Assembly: GCF_000931445.1 (NCBI RefSeq)
Contig: NZ_CP010849.1
Span: 2,852,001-2,916,000, forward strand
DNA from: Streptomyces cyaneogriseus subsp. noncyanogenus
Lineage (GTDB): Bacteria > Actinomycetota > Actinomycetes > Streptomycetales > Streptomycetaceae
Reading direction: 5' to 3'
Length of the DNA stretch: 64,000 nt
The translations under genes and the position numbers were made by a program. The notes under the pieces were generated by a model. The model saw nothing but the letters and a program-made list of their open reading frames with translations. It made no database searches and was not told the DNA's origin. Positions 57,005-64,000 of this stretch are shown one piece after another. Within the stretch, counting starts at the first letter, position 1; each line of letters opens with the position of its first letter.

Positions 57005-57234
57005 GGGCTCACCTCCGCTGCCTGGCGCCGTTCGTGGGCTACGAGGTACGGCCGGACAAGGCCGATGGCTTCACCGCTCAGCGCCGGCACGCGGGGCGGA
57101 CTCGGAACGGGCGGGACACGGCGGGTCTCCGGCGCCCGGTGCCGTCCCGCAGGGGGCCACAGGAGCCGTAGCGGCGGCAGTAACAGCGACGCGATAATGG
57201 GCACGTCATCAACCTCCCAGCGGTTGGTGGCCAT
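57001..57234 (-). CDS. 77-residue basic protein, first gene of operon
   Basis: From ATG 57234-57232, with a hydrophobic stretch (PIIASLLLPPLRLLWPP) and an end IGLVRPYLVAHERRQ, which I recall from other Streptomyces small proteins next to XRE regulators. No Cys. Its stop overlaps the next start (GTGA). Divergent from the XRE gene with 115 bp between the starts. Confidence 0.65.
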   Translation of the reverse strand: MATNRWEVDDVPIIASLLLPPLRLLWPPAGRHRAPETRRVPPVPSPPRVPALSGEAIGLVRPYLVAHERRQAAEVSP

Positions 57235-57349
57235 GCCCCCGGGCCGGTCGGACGGCCGCGGGGGTCTGTGCTGACCTCTCGACCCTTCCGCGTCGGAGAG
57301 TGACTGCATAGTGGCCCGCTGTAGGCCAGGTGTCGGCCAGAATTGGGAC

Positions 57350-58567
57350 ATGGGCAGCAGCATCGGGGCCACCATCCGGCACCTACGCGAAGAGCGAGGG
57401 TGGAGTCAGGCACGGCTGGCACGTGAGGTCTGCCGGGCAGCCGGGGTGATCGGGGAACCAGTCGGGCGGCAGGAGATCAGCCGTTGGGAGACAGGCAAGC
57501 GCACTCCCCGTGAATGGCTGCCGTTCCTCGCCGCTGCGCTGGGCATCCCCGTGGGGGCGCTCAAAGAGCCCCGGGAGCTTGCTGGGCCGCCTTTGCCGAC
57601 CCTGGCTGACTTTCTGCCTGCCGAAGACCTTTTGAAGCCCCTGAGTGGCCGCACAGGGCGGCGAATCGGCATGGACGCTGTGGACGAACTGCAACAGCGG
57701 GTGCACGGGCTCAGGTTGGCCGACGACGTATTGGCAGGCGGGGACCTGATCCGCCCGGCACTCCGAGACCTTCGGCGCGCGGTGAAGCTGCATCGAGAAA
57801 GCACCTACACCAGCGAAGTGGGGCGGCAACTGCTCAGGCAGATCGGGGAGCTGGCACAGATCGCCGGATGGATCGCCAGTGACGCCGGACAGCACACGGA
57901 AGCCGAGCGCATCTACCGGCTGGGGATCAGCGCTGCACGACAGGCGGAAGACCACACCCTTGCCGGAAACCTCGCCGGGTCACTCGCCTATCAGCTCAGC
58001 AACACAGGCCGGGAAATGGAAGGCCTCACGCTGGCCCAGGCTGCATTCAGGGACTCACAGGCCGAAGCACCCCCGAAAGCCCGCGCGCTCTACCTGGACC
58101 GGGTGGCATGGGCTCACACGAAAGTCGGGGGCGCCGAGAACGGGCAGCAAGCCATGCGCGCACTCGGGGAAGCCGGACAAGCCCTGAGCGAAGACAGCGA
58201 AGGGACGGAATCACCTGCCTACCTGTACTGGGTGGACGCCGGCGAACTCCGGGTCATGGAATCCCGGGTCTACACAGAACTTCACCGGCCCTTGCGCGCC
58301 GTGCCGTTGCTCCGAGAAGTCCTCAGCGCCTATGACGCCACGCATACCCGGGAAATGGCCCTGTACCTCTCCTGGCTGGCCGTGGCGCTGGCCGATGCCA
58401 ACGAACCAGAAGAGGCGGCAGCCGTGGCCGAACGGGTCATTTCCCTCGGAGCCTGCACTCCGTCAGAGCGAGTGGCCGAACGGGTGCGCGTCATTCTCAG
58501 CCGGTTGCGGGAATACGTGGACGTGCCGGAAGTCGCTGCCCTGCTCACTGAGCACCAGGCAGCATGA
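57350..58567 (+). CDS. XRE-family regulator with TPR-type C-terminus
   Basis: 405 residues from ATG 57350. The helix-turn-helix is at about 5-60 (IRHLREERGWSQARLA, then RQEISRWETGKRTP). The rest is a repeated helical array (GRQLLRQIGELAQIAGWIASDAG and AGNLAGSLAYQLSNTG) typical of TPR-containing XRE regulators that respond to peptides or partner proteins. Divergent from the tiny Cys-rich operon. The pairing of an XRE with tiny genes repeats the layout at 14.5-17 kb. Confidence 0.85.
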   Translation: MGSSIGATIRHLREERGWSQARLAREVCRAAGVIGEPVGRQEISRWETGKRTPREWLPFLAAALGIPVGALKEPRELAGPPLPTLADFLPAEDLLKPLSGRTGRRIGMDAVDELQQRVHGLRLADDVLAGGDLIRPALRDLRRAVKLHRESTYTSEVGRQLLRQIGELAQIAGWIASDAGQHTEAERIYRLGISAARQAEDHTLAGNLAGSLAYQLSNTGREMEGLTLAQAAFRDSQAEAPPKARALYLDRVAWAHTKVGGAENGQQAMRALGEAGQALSEDSEGTESPAYLYWVDAGELRVMESRVYTELHRPLRAVPLLREVLSAYDATHTREMALYLSWLAVALADANEPEEAAAVAERVISLGACTPSERVAERVRVILSRLREYVDVPEVAALLTEHQAA

Positions 58568-58792
58568 CGACCATGCACGAGCACCCTGTGGTCCAGCGCT
58601 CGCGCGGGCCTGCGCTGCCGCACGGGACGGCGGGCCGCTGAGCACTGGCGGCAGCCGGGGCAGCACATGCGATGCGGACTCGGCACCGCCGCCGCCCCCT
58701 CGTGATCACGCCCTTGCTTGATCCACCGCATGCCGTTCCCCATAGTCGGGAGGGAACAGACCGATCTTCGGCCCGACAGAGAGGGCGGCCCC

Positions 58793-59722
58793 ATGCCCGG
58801 CGAGCACCCCGAGTTGTACGAGATCCTCGACGAGCGGTTCCGCACCGGCCGGTGCGCCGCCGGTGACTCGCGGCTGGAGAAGCTCTACGACGGCTGCCGC
58901 TGGGCCGAGGGGCCGCTCTACGTCCCGGCCGGGCGGTACGTCGTATGGAGCGACATCCCCAACGACCGCCTCCTGCGCTGGGACGAGACCACCGGCGCGG
59001 TCGGCGTCTTCCGCTCGCCCGCCGGTCATCCCAACGGCAACACCCTGGACACCGAGGGGCGCCTGGTCACCTGTGAGCAGGGCAACCGCCGCGTCACCCG
59101 CACCGAGCACGACGGCACCCTCACCGTGCTCGCCGACCGCTTCCAGGGCAAGCGGCTCAACAGCCCGAACGACGCCGCCGTGAAGTCCGACGGCTCGATC
59201 TGGTTCTCCGACCCCGACTTCGGGATCGTCTCCGACTACGAGGGCCACCGCGCCGAGAGCGAGATCGGCGCCTGCAACGTCTACCGGATCGACCCCCGCA
59301 CCGGTGAGGTCACGCTGGTCGCCGACGGCTTCCAGGGCCCCAACGGCCTGGTCTTCTCCCCCGACGAGACCCGGCTGTACGTATCCGACAGCCGCGCCAA
59401 CCACATCCGCGTCTTCGACGTCCGCGACGACGGCACCCTCGGCGGCGGCGAGGTCTTCGTCGAAGGCCAGCTCGGCAAGTTCGACAACATCCGCTTCGAC
59501 GACACCGGGCGCCTCTGGGCCGCCGCCATGCACGGCGGCGTGCACTGCTACGACCCCGACGGCACCCTCCTCGGCCGCATCCTGGTCCCCGGCACCGTCG
59601 CCAACATCCGCTTCGGCGGCGCCAAGCGCAACCGCCTGTTCATCGCCGCCGACACCGCCCTGTACTCCCTCCTGACGTCCGTCACCGGCACCCCCGCCCT
59701 GCCGACGGCCGCCCGTCCGTAG
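58793..59722 (+). CDS. SMP-30/gluconolactonase family enzyme
   Basis: 309 residues from ATG 58793 (RBS GAGAGGG; an upstream in-frame ATG at 58718 is less likely). Beta-propeller signature: WAEGPLYVP, SPAGHPNGNTLD, LNSPNDAAVKSDGSIWFSDP, and the metal ligand Asp in YVSDSRANHIR. It hydrolyses sugar lactones such as gluconolactone in a calcium- or zinc-dependent way. Alone, not in an operon; 124 bp before the EACC1 operon. Confidence 0.9.
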   Translation: MPGEHPELYEILDERFRTGRCAAGDSRLEKLYDGCRWAEGPLYVPAGRYVVWSDIPNDRLLRWDETTGAVGVFRSPAGHPNGNTLDTEGRLVTCEQGNRRVTRTEHDGTLTVLADRFQGKRLNSPNDAAVKSDGSIWFSDPDFGIVSDYEGHRAESEIGACNVYRIDPRTGEVTLVADGFQGPNGLVFSPDETRLYVSDSRANHIRVFDVRDDGTLGGGEVFVEGQLGKFDNIRFDDTGRLWAAAMHGGVHCYDPDGTLLGRILVPGTVANIRFGGAKRNRLFIAADTALYSLLTSVTGTPALPTAARP

Positions 59723-59846
59723 ACCGGCCGCGCCGGCTCGCCGACGAGCGGGCCGGCCCTCCGGCGCAACGGAGCCGGCGAGGCACCGCAGGCACCGTAG
59801 GCACCTGCCTGTTCTAAGCTGTCTCTTCTCAACACCCTTGGCACAC

Positions 59847-60269
59847 ATGGACAACGGGGGAGCCGTGGCTGCTGCGGAGATTTCGGTTCTGAGCGGGGCA
59901 CCTGTCGCCGACACCGAGTCACTGGCGGACTGGCTCAGAGGCGAGCCCGAGCTCGTCGGGCGGGTTCGCCCGACGAGGCACACGCCCGGGCCGGGTGAGC
60001 TCGGTGCCGTACTCGACACCCTGACCGTGGTGCTCGGCACCGGCGGCACCGTCACCGCTCTCATCACCTCCTTGCGCACCTGGCTCGCCCACCCGCGCCG
60101 CAGCGACGTCCGGCTCAAGGTCCGGCGCGAGGGCGGGGCGACCGTCGAGATCGACGCCAAGCGCGTGAAGCGCGCCGACGTGGAGCGGCTGCTGCGGCAA
60201 GCCCTGGACCAGGACCAGGAGCAGGACCACGAGCCCGGGCAGGGGCAGGGCCCGGCCGTACAGGAGTGA
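59847..60269 (+). CDS. EACC1 (effector-associated constant component 1)
   Basis: 140 residues from ATG 59847. The pattern of a short N-terminal strand-helix part, the central hydrophobic helix (GELGAVLDTLTVVLGTGGTVTALITSLRTWL) and the beta hairpin VRLKVRREGGATVEIDAKRVKRADVERLL matches EACC1, described in multicellular bacteria as the constant partner of variable effectors in conflict systems. The end is Asp/Gln/Glu-rich. The caspase gene begins one base after its stop. It probably relays a membrane or partner signal to the caspase; it has no enzyme motif. Confidence 0.85.
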   Translation: MDNGGAVAAAEISVLSGAPVADTESLADWLRGEPELVGRVRPTRHTPGPGELGAVLDTLTVVLGTGGTVTALITSLRTWLAHPRRSDVRLKVRREGGATVEIDAKRVKRADVERLLRQALDQDQEQDHEPGQGQGPAVQE

Positions 60270-60270
60270 C

Positions 60271-61590
60271 GTGCGTCTTCCCGACCCGCACCGGTCCCGG
60301 GTCGTACTGATCGGTGCCGGCCAGTACGCCGACCCCGGACTCCCCGACCTGCCGGCCGTCCACCGCACGATCACCGACCTGGCCGGGCTGTTGACGGACC
60401 CGTACTCCGGGGTGGTCCCCGAGGCCCACTGCACCGTGCTGCTCGACGAAGGAGACCTGCGCACCGTCGGCCAGCGGTTGCGGGCAGCGGTCTCGGAAGC
60501 CGAGGACCTGCTGCTCATCTACTACGCCGGGCACGGCCTCACCAGCGAACCACGCCACGACCTCTATCTGGCACTGCCGGACAGCGAGTACGCCTACCCC
60601 GAGTTCAACTCGCTGGAGTACGACAAGCTGCGGCACGCGGTGCTCCACAGCACAGCCGCCAACAAGCTGGTGATCCTCGACTGCTGCTTCTCCGGCCGGG
60701 CCATCACCGACACCATGGCAGGAGGCGACGGCGCGGAGATCGGACAGCTCGAAGTGGCGGGGACCTACGTCCTGACCTCGGCGGCACGCGACCAACTCGC
60801 CCTCGCGCTGGCCGGGGAGGACCACACGGCCTTCTCCGGACGCCTGATGCGTCTGCTGCGTGAGGGCATCGTCGGTGGACCCGAGCTGCTCACCATCGAG
60901 GACCTGTACCGGCGGCTCAGGAAGACCATGGCGGCCGAGGGGCTGCCCGTGCCGCTGAACCGGGGCGCCGGGACGGCCGGCGGGATCGCCCTGGGGGTCA
61001 ACCGCGCCTTCGCCGCGACGGCCGGTCCCGAACTGCGCAAGCAGCAGGTCGCCGCCGTGCAACAGGGGAAGGACGGGGACTGGAAGGGCGCTTCGGACGT
61101 CCTCCAGAAGGTCCTCGACGAACAGGTCCGCGTCCTCGGCCCGGAGCACGTCGACACGCTGCGGACCCGCCAGTCCTACGCGCACAGCCTCGGCGGCGCC
61201 GGTGACACGATGACCGCCGCCCAGATGCTGCGCCGGCTCCTCGCCGACCACCTGCGCCTGCTCGGCCCGGACCACGAGGACACGTTGCGCACCCGGCAGT
61301 TCCTCGCGGTCAACCTCGGTGAGGCGGGGCACCGGGAGGAGGCCGTCGGGATGCTGCGCGTCCTGCTCGCCGACCGCGGCCGGGTGCTGGGCGCCGAACA
61401 CCCCCACACACTGCGCACCCGGCACCTGCTGGCGCGCAATCTCCTGCTGCTGGGCGCGCAGGACGAAGCCGTGGCCTTGCTGCGGCAGCTCGTCACGGAG
61501 CGGGAGCGTCTGCTCGGCGGGGAGCACCCGCACACCAGGAGGGCGGCGGAGGATCTCGCCGAGGCCGAGGGCGGGGAGAGCGGTCGATGA
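60271..61590 (+). CDS. Caspase-family peptidase with TPR repeats
   Basis: 439 residues from GTG 60271. Residues 1-225 are a caspase-like domain with catalytic His88 in YYAGHGL and Cys139 in LDCCFSG. The C-terminal part has at least three tandem TPR repeats with the same beginning (VRVLGPEHVDTLRTRQ, LRLLGPDHEDTLRTRQ, RVLGAEHPHTLRTRH), a repeat class often linked to sensing in conflict systems. The protein is probably held inactive and activated via EACC1 or its TPR part. It overlaps the next gene (ATGA). Confidence 0.9.
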   Translation: MRLPDPHRSRVVLIGAGQYADPGLPDLPAVHRTITDLAGLLTDPYSGVVPEAHCTVLLDEGDLRTVGQRLRAAVSEAEDLLLIYYAGHGLTSEPRHDLYLALPDSEYAYPEFNSLEYDKLRHAVLHSTAANKLVILDCCFSGRAITDTMAGGDGAEIGQLEVAGTYVLTSAARDQLALALAGEDHTAFSGRLMRLLREGIVGGPELLTIEDLYRRLRKTMAAEGLPVPLNRGAGTAGGIALGVNRAFAATAGPELRKQQVAAVQQGKDGDWKGASDVLQKVLDEQVRVLGPEHVDTLRTRQSYAHSLGGAGDTMTAAQMLRRLLADHLRLLGPDHEDTLRTRQFLAVNLGEAGHREEAVGMLRVLLADRGRVLGAEHPHTLRTRHLLARNLLLLGAQDEAVALLRQLVTERERLLGGEHPHTRRAAEDLAEAEGGESGR

Positions 61591-63152
61591 CGGAAAAGTT
61601 CAACGCCGGGGCTCGACGTACTCTCGTCCTGGCTCAGGAAGAAGCACGGCTGCTCAACCACCACCACATCGGCACCGAGCACATCCTCCTGGGCCTGATC
61701 CACGAGGGTGAGAGTGTCGCCACCACGGCCCTTGAGAGCCTCGGGATCTCGCTCGAGGCGCTCCGCCAGCAGGTGGAGGAGAGCATCGGCCGGGGCCAGC
61801 AGGCGCCGTCCGGCCCCATCCCCTTCACCCCCCGTGCCAAGAAGGTGCTGGAGCTCGCGCTCCGCGAGGCGCTTCAGCTGGGCCACAGCTACATCGGCAC
61901 GGAGCACATCCTGCTCGGCCTGATCCGCGAGGGCGAGAGCGTCACCGCCCAGGTTCTGGTCAAGCTGGGCGCAGACCTCAACCGCGTGCGGCGGCAGGTC
62001 ATGGAGCTCCTTGCCGGACGCGCTCCGAGCACCGGCGAGCCGGTGGCCGTCGGCGCCCCTCCCCGCTCCTGGCCGCTTCTCGACCAGTGCGGGCGCGACC
62101 TCACGGCGGCCGCCCGGCAGTCCCGGCTGGATCCGGTGGTGGGGCGGGACAAGGAGATCGAACGGGTCGTCCAGATCCTCGCCCGGCGGCACCGGAACGT
62201 GCCGATGCTCGTCGGCGAACCCGGGGTCGGCAAGACAGCGGTGGCGTTCGGCCTCGCGCGGAGCATCGCCGCGGGAGACGTGCCGTCGGTCCTGCAGCAC
62301 CAGACCGTGCGGTCGCTGGACCTCGGTGCCCTGCTCGCCGATCCCCAGTACCGGGGCCGGGGCACGGACCTGCTGACCGAGCTCCTGGGCGAGGTCCGGT
62401 CCCACGGAGATCTCGTGCTCTTCCTCGGCGGAGCGCTCAGCCCGCTGCACCTGTCCGACGGGACGACGAACGCCCTCACCCTGTTCCGCTCACTGCTCGG
62501 CACCCCCGGGGTCCTCTTCGTCGGCTCCTGTACCACGCTGGAGTTCGGGCGGCGCGGGCTCGAACCGGCCATCGACCGGTCGATCCAGGCGGTTCCCGTC
62601 GCCGAGCCCGCGGCCGACGATGTGCTGGAGATCCTCAAGAGCGTCCGTGGGCGCCTGGAAGAGCACCACCGGGTCTCCCTCACGGACGAGGCCCTGAAGG
62701 CCGCCGCCTCCCTCGCCCGCGACCATGTCCCCGACCAGCGGCTGCCAGGCTCGGCCATCGACCTGCTGGACGAGGCGAGCGCACAGGTACGCGTCCGTGA
62801 AGCCCGTACGGACGAGCAGCGGGCACACGCGGCTGTGCAGCAGTACGCCGCGCAGATCGCCGAGGTGCGGCAGGCGAAGGAAGAGGCCATCGATCAGCAG
62901 GACTTCGAGCGCGCCATGACCCTTCGCGTCCGGGAAAAGGCCCTGATCGCGGAGCGCCGCCACGCCGAGCAGAGCGCGCGTGAGCCGGCGGACGACCTTC
63001 CGCTGGAGATCACCGAAGCCGACGTGGTGAACGCGCTGGCCGTCTACTCCGGCACGCACTCCCCCGAGCCGCCGCGCGCGACGCCCCGCGCCCGCCAGGT
63101 CCGGCCCGCCCAGCCCGTCGAGCACGACCCGTACGTCTGGTCCATGAGCTAG
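61587..63152 (+). CDS. ClpC-like single-ring protein with degenerate Walker B
   Basis: 521 residues from ATG 61587. Two Clp_N repeats (FNAGARRTLVLAQEEA, TEHILLGLI twice), then one AAA domain with intact Walker A GEPGVGKT (210-217), but the Walker B position reads LVLFLGGAL where ClpC has FIDELH, so the catalytic Glu is gone. The Arg finger region also differs (EPAIDRS in place of LERRF). A UVR motif follows (424-453) and the protein then ends: the whole second ATPase ring of ClpC, including the ClpP loop, is missing. It can bind ATP but should not hydrolyse it. It is coupled to the caspase by ATGA and likely serves as a sensor, scaffold or adaptor. Confidence 0.85.
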   Translation: MTEKFNAGARRTLVLAQEEARLLNHHHIGTEHILLGLIHEGESVATTALESLGISLEALRQQVEESIGRGQQAPSGPIPFTPRAKKVLELALREALQLGHSYIGTEHILLGLIREGESVTAQVLVKLGADLNRVRRQVMELLAGRAPSTGEPVAVGAPPRSWPLLDQCGRDLTAAARQSRLDPVVGRDKEIERVVQILARRHRNVPMLVGEPGVGKTAVAFGLARSIAAGDVPSVLQHQTVRSLDLGALLADPQYRGRGTDLLTELLGEVRSHGDLVLFLGGALSPLHLSDGTTNALTLFRSLLGTPGVLFVGSCTTLEFGRRGLEPAIDRSIQAVPVAEPAADDVLEILKSVRGRLEEHHRVSLTDEALKAAASLARDHVPDQRLPGSAIDLLDEASAQVRVREARTDEQRAHAAVQQYAAQIAEVRQAKEEAIDQQDFERAMTLRVREKALIAERRHAEQSAREPADDLPLEITEADVVNALAVYSGTHSPEPPRATPRARQVRPAQPVEHDPYVWSMS

Positions 63153-63242
63153 CCGACGCCGCCCGCGACCAAGCCGCGCGTTTCGGGCCGACCGTCATCA
63201 CGATCTGGTTTCGGCCACCCCCATCCCTCTTGCCTTCGCCTC

Positions 63243-63278
63243 TGTAATCGTTTCCAATCCTCCGTGTAATCGATTCCA
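63243..63278 (+). promoter_or_regulatory. Two LacI-type operators upstream of the regulator
   Basis: TGTAATCGTTTCCA (63243-63256) and TGTAATCGATTCCA (63265-63278) are near-identical, 22 bp apart (two helical turns). Each is a partial palindrome around AATCGATT. They fit self-regulation by the LacI protein encoded next, with cooperative binding. Confidence 0.7.
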
Positions 63279-63297
63279 CGAGGAGGTGGAAACGGCG

Positions 63298-64000
63298 ATG
63301 GCGAGTATCAAGGACGTCGCCGCCGCGGCGGGGGTCTCCGTCGCGACGGTGTCGCGGGCCCTGAACGGTCATCCGTCGGTCAGTGCCGCCGCGCGGGCGC
63401 GGGTGCTGGCCGCCGTCGAGGAGCTGGGGTACCGGCCGAACGCCGTCGCCCGGTCGCTGCGCACCGACACCACCCGCACCCTCGGGCTGGTCATCAGCGA
63501 CGTGATGAACCCCTACTTCACCGAGCTGGCCCGGTCGGTGGAGGAGGAGGCCCGCGCGCTCGGCTACAGCGTCATCATCGGCAACGCCGACGAGCGGCCC
63601 GACCTGCAGGACCACCACGTCACGACGCTGCTGGACCGGCGGATCGACGGGCTGCTGGTCTCCCCCACCGACGGCGGCTCGCCGCGGATGCTGGAGGCCG
63701 CGCGGGCCGGGACGCCGATGGTGTTCGTGGACCGCTGGATCCCGGGCGTCGACGTGCCCGTGGTGCGGTCGGACGGGCGGGCGGCCGTGCGGGACCTCGT
63801 GGCGCACCTGCACGGGCTCGGGCACCGGCGGCTGGCGATCATCGCCGGGCCGGCGGCGACCACGACCGGGCGGGAGCGCGTGGACGCCTTCCGCGAGGCG
63901 CTCGCCGCGTTCGGGCTGGAGCTGCCCGCCGCCTACATCGGGCAGGGCGACTTCCAGGCGGCCAGCGGGCGCCGGGTCACCGAGGGCTTCCTCGACCTGC
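63298..64000 (+). CDS. LacI-family transcriptional regulator (partial, runs off right edge)
   Basis: From ATG 63298 (RBS GAGGAGG at 63280-63286), about 234 residues are visible. The helix-turn-helix starts SIKDVAAAAGVSVATVSRALNG, then the periplasmic-binding-like core (LGLVISDVMNPYFTELARSV, RRIDGLLVSPTDGG, GHRRLAIIAGP). It controls sugar genes, probably downstream and outside the window; ribose or a related sugar cannot be told from this part. Two operators precede it. Confidence 0.93.
   Translation, partial: MASIKDVAAAAGVSVATVSRALNGHPSVSAAARARVLAAVEELGYRPNAVARSLRTDTTRTLGLVISDVMNPYFTELARSVEEEARALGYSVIIGNADERPDLQDHHVTTLLDRRIDGLLVSPTDGGSPRMLEAARAGTPMVFVDRWIPGVDVPVVRSDGRAAVRDLVAHLHGLGHRRLAIIAGPAATTTGRERVDAFREALAAFGLELPAAYIGQGDFQAASGRRVTEGFLDL

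Noticed and set aside
58564..58641. 25-codon frame starting with ATGA overlap after the XRE gene
   Set aside because: Very short, no family match or downstream continuation; kept only as a possible remnant.

Overview
This window is chromosomal DNA of a Streptomyces or very close relative. The evidence is the very high G+C content, frequent GTG/TTG starts, heavy use of 4-base ATGA/GTGA gene overlaps, chaplin and tyrosinase genes, a two-copy dynamin-like GTPase pair beside ssb, and many small Streptomyces-type proteins. From memory (not checked), the gene order resembles the S. coelicolor stretch from ssbB through the melD genes, chaplins chpF/chpA/chpD, copZ/copA and citA to a recD-like gene.

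Layout. 1-6.5 kb: the end of a gene of a VWA/FHA pair, a PCMT-like methyltransferase, a group II truncated globin, a conserved unknown, a thioesterase and the ABC-F ATPase ettA. 6.5-14 kb: a small membrane protein between imperfect direct repeats, a sortase-anchored thioester adhesin, ssbB and two GTPases. 14.2-17.7 kb: tRNA-Arg(TCT), then an accessory patch with a three-gene operon of tiny Cys-rich proteins, a DUF6879 protein and an XRE regulator. 17.8-36 kb: the cell-surface district, with a secreted tyrosinase pair, small secreted proteins, chaplins, and a complete-looking Wzx/Wzy-type exopolysaccharide operon (initiating transferase, polymerase, flippase, chain-length factor, two glycosyltransferases, deacetylase, acyltransferase), plus a divergent GH26-like hydrolase and ATP-grasp enzyme. 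36-49 kb: a long-chain acyl-CoA synthetase, a hydrolase-ABC fusion exporter, an amino-acid permease, mmsA and iolC-like genes, and an alcohol dehydrogenase. 49-52 kb: copper chaperone and copper ATPase behind a CsoR-type box. 52.5-58.6 kb: citrate synthase, RecD2-like helicase, and a second tiny Cys-rich operon with another XRE regulator. 58.8-63.2 kb: an SMP-30 family enzyme, then a tightly coupled EACC1 / caspase-TPR / ClpC-like operon. The window ends inside a LacI-family regulator.

How the genes work together. The surface district probably builds the outer layers of aerial hyphae: chaplins and a secreted polysaccharide made by one eight-gene operon, flanked by melanin-forming tyrosinase. 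The most novel items are (i) the EACC1-caspase-ClpC-like operon, a probable conflict or cell-death module whose AAA protein has lost its Walker B and lacks a second ATPase ring; (ii) a sortase-anchored long-chaplin-like protein whose amyloid-forming hydrophobic positions have become acidic or polar; and (iii) two paralogous operons of overlapping tiny Cys-rich genes, each next to an XRE regulator.
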